Assembly: GCA_002315015.1 (NCBI GenBank)
Contig: DCEX01000021.1
Location: 1-55,398, forward strand
Direction of reading: 5' to 3'
Origin: Faecalibacterium sp. UBA1819
GTDB lineage: Bacteria; Bacillota; Clostridia; Oscillospirales; Ruminococcaceae
Length of the DNA stretch: 55,398 nt
Part shown: in pieces, positions 52,795 through 55,398 of the stretch
Numbering within the stretch: the stretch's first letter is position 1
Layout: each line of letters opens with the position of its first letter
The notes under the pieces: model-generated
Seen by the model: the letters and a program-made list of their open reading frames with translations, nothing else
Database searches by the model: none
Told to the model about the DNA's origin: nothing
Translations under genes and position numbers: made by a program

Positions 52795-52819
52795 GGATTT
52801 TCCCCTTTTTTAAACGGCA

Positions 52820-52859
52820 CAGCGCCGCTGCAATCCCTGCGGCGGCGCTGTTTGTGTTT
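52820..52859 (+). terminator. Terminator-like hairpin after the M23-G5 gene
   Basis: A 9-bp stem CAGCGCCGC/GCGGCGCTG (52820-52828 with 52842-52850) followed by TTTGTGTTT. The tail is interrupted, so read-through to the phosphatase gene is possible. Confidence 0.6.
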
Positions 52860-52886
52860 CAACAGAAAATCAGAAAGGAGCTTTTT

Positions 52887-53327
52887 ATGAAAATTTTGTT
52901 TGTGTGCTTAGGCAATATCTGCCGCTCGCCTATGGCCGAGTTTATTCTGCGCGACCTGTGCCAAAGGCAGGGCCGCCGCGACATTATTACAGAGTCAGCA
53001 GCCACCAGCAGCTACGAGGTGGGAAACCCCGTCTATCGTCCTGCCCGCGAAATGCTTTACGCGCACGGTATTTCCTGCGAGGGCAAAACCGCACGGCAAG
53101 TGCAGCCGGCCGACTATGGCCGTTTTGACCGCATTTATGCCATGGACAGCGAAAACTTGCGCCACTTAAAGCGTTTATTCGGCGGCGACCCGCTGGATAA
53201 AGTTTCACTTTTGATGAGCGTGTGCGGACAGCCGCGCGATATTGCCGACCCATGGTACACCGGCGACTTTGACACGGCATACACCGAAATTGAAGCCGCA
53301 TGCCGCGCTTTGCTGGAAAAAATTTAG
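52887..53327 (+). CDS. Low-molecular-weight protein tyrosine phosphatase
   Basis: 146-aa cytosolic phosphatase. The P-loop C-L-G-N-I-C-R-S starts at nucleophile Cys7 (Arg13), and the general acid is Asp121 in D-P-W-Y. An AAAGGAG site precedes ATG. Family members act on tyrosine kinases of capsule or on arginine phosphate; which applies here is unknown. Confidence 0.94.
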   Translation: MKILFVCLGNICRSPMAEFILRDLCQRQGRRDIITESAATSSYEVGNPVYRPAREMLYAHGISCEGKTARQVQPADYGRFDRIYAMDSENLRHLKRLFGGDPLDKVSLLMSVCGQPRDIADPWYTGDFDTAYTEIEAACRALLEKI

Positions 53328-53528
53328 CACTTTTCACAAAAGTTCTTTCTTTCCGGCATAAAATAGTGATAGATTTGTGTTGCAAAGATGTTCAAAATGT
53401 TGCTTTTTTTTAGAATTATATTCCAATTTTTCTTTTTTTTGTTATAATAAATTTGTAGGTTTTTTCTACTATTGGCATAGCGGCGTGCCCGTGTGCCGTG
53501 ATCACTAAAAGCGAAGAAGGTCGATTCC
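53328..53528 (+). promoter_or_regulatory. Spacer with candidate promoter for the chemoreceptor
   Basis: A T-rich tract ends in TATAAT at 53443-53448 with only a weak -35. No FliA-type GCCGATA box was seen. The ATG at 53529 follows GAAGAAGG. No terminator is obvious after the phosphatase gene. Confidence 0.4.
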
Positions 53529-55226
53529 ATGAAAAAGGCAATGAAGCAATCTACCCTTTTGAAAATTTTGGGTATCAGCGTTTTTGTGGCCATCGATTTG
53601 GTGGCTCTGTGCTTCACCTGCGTCATCATCATCAACAACAACATCCTGCAAAATGACAGAAAGCGTGAACAGATGACCTCGCTGGCACAGCAGTACATTG
53701 ACGCATCGTCTTATTTAACCGAGCAGGTGCGTGCTTATACCGCAACCGGCGATCAAACCTACCGCAATAATTACGAAACCGAGGTCAACACCACCAAACG
53801 GCGTGAATCCGCTTTTGAAGAATTGCAAAAGCTGGGATTATCGCAGGAGGAGCTTGATATTTTCACATCCATCTCTACGATTTCCAATAACCTCGTTCCC
53901 TTAGAGCAGAAGGCTATGGACTACGCCCGTTATGGCCAGTCGGAACGCGCCTTAGAAACCGTCTACGGCTCCGAGTACGCCGACAGCCTTGCCGAAATGC
54001 AAAGTTTGCAGCAACAGTTTTTAACTTCGATTCAGCAGCGTATCGACGCCCAAAGCGCCTATCTGCAAAACAATATCCGGTTTATGCAGGCCGCCACTGC
54101 GGTATGCGTAGTGATTGTGGTGGCGTGCCAAGTGGTTAACTATCACTTCACGCACAACCGCGTACTTAATCCGCTCAAGAAAATTCAGGCCGAGATGCAT
54201 GAGCTTTCCCTGGGCAATTTGTCGCATGAAGCAGCCTTAACGCCCGACACCTCCGAGCTCGGTATGCTCATTTATGCGATGCTGGAGACAAAACAGTCGC
54301 TCAAAACCTACATCACAGATATTCGTGAAAAGCTGGCGCGCATTGCTGAGGGCGACCTGAACACCGGCGTCACCATGGAATATATTGGTGACTTCTCTGA
54401 AATCCGAACGGCTATCAACAGCATCACCTCTTCGCTGAGCATGACGCTGAGCCAAATTAACGAGAGTGCCAGCCAGGTTTCCATCGGGGCCGACCAGGTT
54501 TCAACAGGTTCCCAGTCTTATTCACAAGGCTCCACGCAGCAAGCCAGCGCCGTTCAGCAGCTTGCCGCTACCATCAATGATATTTCGTCGCAAATTCAAA
54601 ATAACGCTGCTAACGCCGAGCAATCCAGCCGTCAGGCACAGGATGTGGGCCAGGGCCTGAACGTCAGCAACGAAAAGATGAATCAAATGGTACAGGCCAT
54701 GCACGAGATTAATGAAAGTGCATCTCAGATTGGAAAAATTATTAAAACCATTGAGGACATTGCGTTCCAAACCAATATCTTGGCTTTAAATGCTGCGGTT
54801 GAGGCAGCCCGCGCCGGTGTGGCCGGACGCGGCTTTGCCGTAGTTGCCGATGAGGTTCGCAACTTAGCCAGCAAGTCCGCCCAAGCTTCAAAAGATACTT
54901 CTACCTTGATTGAAAAATCGCTTCAAGCCGTGGAAAAAGGCCGTCTGTTGGCCGATGACGCTTCCCACGCCTTGACCGAGACGGCCGAATACGCCTATCA
55001 GGTCATTTCCGCAATCGAGGAAATTTCCGAAGCTTCTTCGGCACAGGCAACCTCCGTCTCACAAATTACTTTGGGCATCGACCAGATTTCCAGTGTTATT
55101 CAAACCAACAGTGCAACGGCCCAGCAAAGCGCAGCGGCCAGCGAGGAGCTTGCAGGCCAAGCACAGCTTTTGAAAAACTTAATTGCCACCTTCCATCTTT
55201 CCGAACAAACGGAAGAAGCATATTAA
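53529..55226 (+). CDS. Methyl-accepting chemotaxis protein
   Basis: 565-aa chemoreceptor. Helix 1 is at about 13-36, an all-helical outside sensor (about 40-185, like the four-helix bundle class) follows, then helix 2 near 188-207, a HAMP region and a long coiled coil. The conserved signalling tip [20 protein letters not shown] is near 415-435. It would feed CheA/CheW, which lie outside the window. No C-terminal CheR pentapeptide is seen. Confidence 0.95.
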   Translation: MKKAMKQSTLLKILGISVFVAIDLVALCFTCVIIINNNILQNDRKREQMTSLAQQYIDASSYLTEQVRAYTATGDQTYRNNYETEVNTTKRRESAFEELQKLGLSQEELDIFTSISTISNNLVPLEQKAMDYARYGQSERALETVYGSEYADSLAEMQSLQQQFLTSIQQRIDAQSAYLQNNIRFMQAATAVCVVIVVACQVVNYHFTHNRVLNPLKKIQAEMHELSLGNLSHEAALTPDTSELGMLIYAMLETKQSLKTYITDIREKLARIAEGDLNTGVTMEYIGDFSEIRTAINSITSSLSMTLSQINESASQVSIGADQVSTGSQSYSQGSTQQASAVQQLAATINDISSQIQNNAANAEQSSRQAQDVGQGLNVSNEKMNQMVQAMHEINESASQIGKIIKTIEDIAFQTNILALNAAVEAARAGVAGRGFAVVADEVRNLASKSAQASKDTSTLIEKSLQAVEKGRLLADDASHALTETAEYAYQVISAIEEISEASSAQATSVSQITLGIDQISSVIQTNSATAQQSAAASEELAGQAQLLKNLIATFHLSEQTEEAY

Positions 55227-55267
55227 GCCACAACCCATTCTATCAACAATCCATAAATGGTGCAGAA

Positions 55268-55308
55268 AACGCCCGGCAGCCACGCAAGACTGCCGGGCGT
55301 TCAGTTTG
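55268..55308 (+). terminator. Terminator after the chemoreceptor gene
   Basis: A 12-bp perfect stem (55268-55279 with 55290-55301), a 10-nt loop and TTCAGTTT tail. Two further hairpins follow (55305-55334 and 55354-55380), both with T-rich arms. Confidence 0.75.
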
Positions 55309-55380
55309 TAAAAAAGCGAAGCTTTTTTCACAAACCGAAGCCTTATCTAAAATGGAAAAGAGGGCTCAGCCCCCTTTTCC
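55305..55380. other. Two extra hairpins near the right end
   Basis: The first (55305-55334) pairs 13 bases with a one-nt bulge and GAA loop. The second (55354-55380) pairs GGAAAAG with CTTTTCC around a GGG/CCC inner stem. They may be part of the dispersed repeat whose end forms the 18-bp terminal copy. Confidence 0.45.
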
Positions 55381-55398
55381 AAGCCTTTTTCCCCTTGC
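55381..55398. repeat. 18-bp terminal direct repeat, right copy
   Basis: Identical to bases 1-18. Gene-free sequence. See the left copy. Confidence 0.75.

Noticed and set aside
1..55398. Circular 55-kb plasmid
   Set aside because: All genes are chromosomal housekeeping or motility genes and there is no replication or partition gene. The 18-bp end match is better explained by a repeat.

Overview
The window reads as a chromosomal segment of a motile, anaerobic Gram-positive bacterium of the class Clostridia, most likely near the Oscillospiraceae/Butyricicoccaceae. The grounds are a six-gene Rnf complex with a clostridial polyferredoxin RnfB, a fused flavin reductase-rubredoxin (Hrb), a Bacillus/Clostridium-type fla/che operon using FliY, FlbD and CheC/CheD, an iron-sulfur cysteine desulfidase, and strong aAGGAGg ribosome sites with sigma-A promoters. 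The family placement is inference. No rRNA, tRNA, CRISPR array, transposase or phage gene was seen. Nearly all coding space is on the minus strand between 13.5 and 49.4 kb.

Layout. 0.1-2.7 kb (minus): an acetyltransferase, GluQ-RS and a WYL regulator from one clear promoter. 2.9-5.5 kb (plus): plsC, a single-pass membrane protein, a 58-residue membrane peptide and a polytopic membrane protein, closed by an 18-bp-stem terminator. 5.6-11.4 kb (minus): rnfCDGEAB plus a translationally coupled acetyltransferase, from one promoter. 11.6-13.2 kb (plus): an unknown 190-residue protein, a 44-residue membrane peptide, and hrb under a Fur-box-like operator. 13.5-37.8 kb (minus): one long flagellar/chemotaxis operon, fliE-F-G-H-I-J-K-flgD-(TIGR02530)-flgE-flbD-motA-motB-fliM-fliY-cheY-fliO-P-Q-R-flhB-flhA-fliA-flgF-flgG-cheC-cheD, with a near-consensus promoter about 300 nt before fliE. 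38.3-40.8 kb: cysteine desulfidase, cyclophilin and an acetyltransferase. 40.8-41.0 kb: an intergenic cluster of DnaA-box-like nonamers. 41.0-49.4 kb (minus): pheA-aroB-aroC-aroE/K-aroQ-aroF-aroA-tyrA, which together supply every shikimate-pathway step plus the branch enzymes to phenylpyruvate and hydroxyphenylpyruvate. 49.8-55.2 kb (plus): a degenerate M23-like protein, an intact M23/G5 endopeptidase, a low-molecular-weight tyrosine phosphatase and a methyl-accepting chemotaxis protein.

How it fits together. Rnf couples ferredoxin oxidation and NAD reduction to an ion gradient that can energise the MotAB motor. CheY, CheC, CheD, FliY and the chemoreceptor form part of a chemotaxis circuit whose CheA/CheW/CheB/CheR are not in the window. 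The flagellar operon also lacks flgB, flgC, fliL, flhF, flhG and flagellin, so these must lie elsewhere or be missing.

The most unusual items are the DnaA-box-like cluster, RnfG with a duplicated FMN domain, the Cys-rich tail of RnfE, the degenerate/intact M23 pair, the FN3-like domain on FlgD, the long flagellar leader, and two tiny membrane proteins. I did not find a clearly novel multi-gene defence or mobile system.
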